NCBI RefSeq assembly: GCF_019915265.1
Contig: NZ_CP082780.1
Coordinates: 3,162,001-3,226,000 of the forward strand
DNA from: Bacillus aquiflavi
GTDB taxonomy: Bacteria; Bacillota; Bacilli; Bacillales; Cytobacillaceae
Reading direction: 5' to 3'
Length of the DNA: 64,000 nucleotides
In this document: positions 62,762 to 64,000 of the stretch, in pieces
Position numbering within the stretch: position 1 is the first letter of the stretch
How the letters are laid out: every line of letters starts with the position of its first letter
The notes under the pieces: model-generated
Databases searched by the model: none
Seen by the model: only the letters and a program-made list of their open reading frames with translations
What the model was told of the DNA's origin: nothing
Made by a program: the position numbers and the translations under genes

Positions 62762-64000
62762 TTAGGGTGCTTTCTTTTTTATCTCTTTAATTGGAATCGA
62801 TACTTCAAAAGTGGTCCTGTTTTTTTCCGATTGAAACGTAATTGTTCCTCTGTATTTATCAACTACTTCTTTAACAATATATAAACCGTAACCCCGAACT
62901 TGTCCTTCTTTTAAATGTTTTGTAGAGTAACCTTTTTGAAAAATCAAATCAGCACTTTTTACAGGAATTGGAGTACCTGTATTCGTTACTCTCAATAAAT
63001 AATGATCTGATGTTCGATCGCATTTTACACACAGTTTTCGCTCATTCTCTGGAACTTCCATTGTTGCATCGAGTGCATTATCAATTAAGTTAGAAAGAAT
63101 CTTAATTAGATCAATCGTTTTAATATCTTGAAACGAATCATCACATGTTTTGAAAGTGGTCTCCACTTTATTATTTTGCGCTTGGATCCATTTTGTTTGG
63201 AGTAATACCATTAAAGCAGGATTATTTACTTTCAGTGGTACTGATTCGTATATTGCAACTTCTTTTTTTAATGAATCAACATATTCAAACGCTTTTTCAT
63301 AGCTTTTAATTTTTAAAAGACCATGCATGACTTGAATGTGATTCACAAAATCATGTCTTATAGAACGAATAGAATTAATAATCGTTTTAAATTCTGTTTG
63401 ATACGTTTTTTCTGTTTCTCCCACTTCTTTACTTAGCTCTGTTTGATACCATTTTTGAATCACAAAAAATGACACTAACAAAATAAATACGAATATTCCG
63501 TTAAATATAAATAAGGACAGATTACTTTTAATCACTAGTTTCCCAATTTCATCTAAAGTCGCTGCACTAATATCAACACCTAAAAAGCCAATCACTTTAT
63601 TCTCTTTATTTTTAATAGGAGCTCCAGCTGAAATATAATCGCCAAATTGAGGATCTTTAATCACTTCTGTATAATAACTTTCTCCGCTATAGTATGCCTT
63701 TCTAACTTGTTTTTCGGGGACAGTACAAACAGAACCGATATAGGTTGCTTTGGAACTCTCGGAAAATCCTGGAATCATAATTTTTGATACCTTCGGGTTA
63801 TCAATTTCAAGAGTATAAACATGGAGCGCTCCTGTCTTTTCACGAATATCAATTAAATAATCATTCAACTCAAAGAACAATTCATTCTCAACAGGGTTAT
63901 GCATAAAATGTTCGTATTTATTTATATCGATTGAAGCTGCAATTGTATTAGCTATTTCCTCACTATGGCTTGCAATTGTAACTTCAACAGTCTTCTTTGT
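62762..64000 (-). CDS. Sensor histidine kinase with extracytoplasmic Cache-like domain (5' end beyond the window)
   Basis: The frame is open to the right edge (413 codons), so the N-terminus is missing; an internal ATG at 63904 is not the start. Visible parts are the sensor with CTVPEKQVRKAYYSGESYYT, then FGDYISAGAPIKNKENKVIG and FLGVDISAAT (Cache/PDC-like), a transmembrane helix (LFIFNGIFVFILLVSFFVI), and the H box SIRSIRHDFVNHIQVMHGLL of Spo0B/AgrC type. The ATPase N box LSNLIDNALDAT and G box GYGLYIVKEVVDKYRG follow. This layout is seen in CitA/DcuS-like and GHKL kinases. Any response regulator lies outside the window, and the signal is unknown. Confidence 0.85.
   Translation of the reverse strand, partial: TKKTVEVTIASHSEEIANTIAASIDINKYEHFMHNPVENELFFELNDYLIDIREKTGALHVYTLEIDNPKVSKIMIPGFSESSKATYIGSVCTVPEKQVRKAYYSGESYYTEVIKDPQFGDYISAGAPIKNKENKVIGFLGVDISAATLDEIGKLVIKSNLSLFIFNGIFVFILLVSFFVIQKWYQTELSKEVGETEKTYQTEFKTIINSIRSIRHDFVNHIQVMHGLLKIKSYEKAFEYVDSLKKEVAIYESVPLKVNNPALMVLLQTKWIQAQNNKVETTFKTCDDSFQDIKTIDLIKILSNLIDNALDATMEVPENERKLCVKCDRTSDHYLLRVTNTGTPIPVKSADLIFQKGYSTKHLKEGQVRGYGLYIVKEVVDKYRGTITFQSEKNRTTFEVSIPIKEIKKKAP

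Noticed and set aside
1-64000. CRISPR arrays, rRNA or tRNA genes, prophage
   Set aside because: No regularly spaced repeats, no rRNA or tRNA-like sequence and no phage structural genes were seen by eye.

Overview
The window is about 64 kb from a low-GC, endospore-forming member of the Bacillaceae. The evidence is strong AGGAGG-type ribosome binding sites, several well-supported TTG/GTG starts, forespore and germination genes (rsfA, cwlJ, gerQ, pbpG), and a gene order from about 5.5 to 31 kb that follows the Bacillus subtilis ywj-ywi-ywh-ywg-ywf-ywd block (fadF, clsB, argS, ywiB, speB, speE, pbpG, ywhD, ywhC, ywhB, ywgA, ywfO, rsfA, lipL, pta, hemQ, cwlJ/gerQ, ywdK, ywdI, ung). Identifications rest on remembered family motifs and synteny; no search was run.

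Region 1 (1-7.8 kb, minus strand) is fatty-acid oxidation: a Fe-S electron-transfer membrane protein (fadF), then thiolase, 3-hydroxybutyryl-CoA dehydrogenase, two acyl-CoA dehydrogenases and a TetR regulator cut by the left edge. The fadF promoter carries a near-consensus FadR box, and the thiolase promoter carries a diverged relative plus a catabolite-responsive element. Region 2 (8-31 kb) is the conserved block: cardiolipin synthase, arginyl-tRNA synthetase, spermidine synthesis, a forespore penicillin-binding protein, lipoate transfer, acetyl phosphate, coproheme decarboxylation and spore germination. An IS4-like element lies between speE and pbpG.

Region 3 (31-38.5 kb) holds a partial molybdenum-cofactor set (moeB, moaD, moaE, mobA), a degenerate GNAT acetyltransferase, a DinB-like protein, the bacillithiol pair yojF/bshB2, an SRPBCC protein, a HAD phosphatase and an ECF sigma factor. 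Region 4 (38.7-50.5 kb) is accessory: a short-chain fatty acid transporter, a 247-bp structured repeat, paired half-size chromate transporters, a MerR/ABC exporter operon, a LysR/YeiH divergent pair, a tandem P-loop ATPase of unknown function, and a LytTR regulator next to an acetyl-CoA hydrolase/CoA-transferase.

Region 5 (50.5-64 kb) has two ABC uptake systems: an oligopeptide/dipeptide system with a divergent binding protein, and a glycerol-3-phosphate (ugp-type) operon with its phosphodiesterase. A YbaK-type deacylase and the 3' part of a sensor kinase follow.

The most notable feature is a set of five broken reading frames: pbpG (-1 shift exactly on a TTTTTTA slippery heptamer), lipL (A-run indel), an oppC-type permease (in-frame TAA), a ugpA-type permease (in-frame TAG) and the GNAT gene (two shifts). 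Four of the five breaks sit on or beside an A or T run of six or more, so base-calling error must be excluded. The pbpG case also fits programmed frameshifting.
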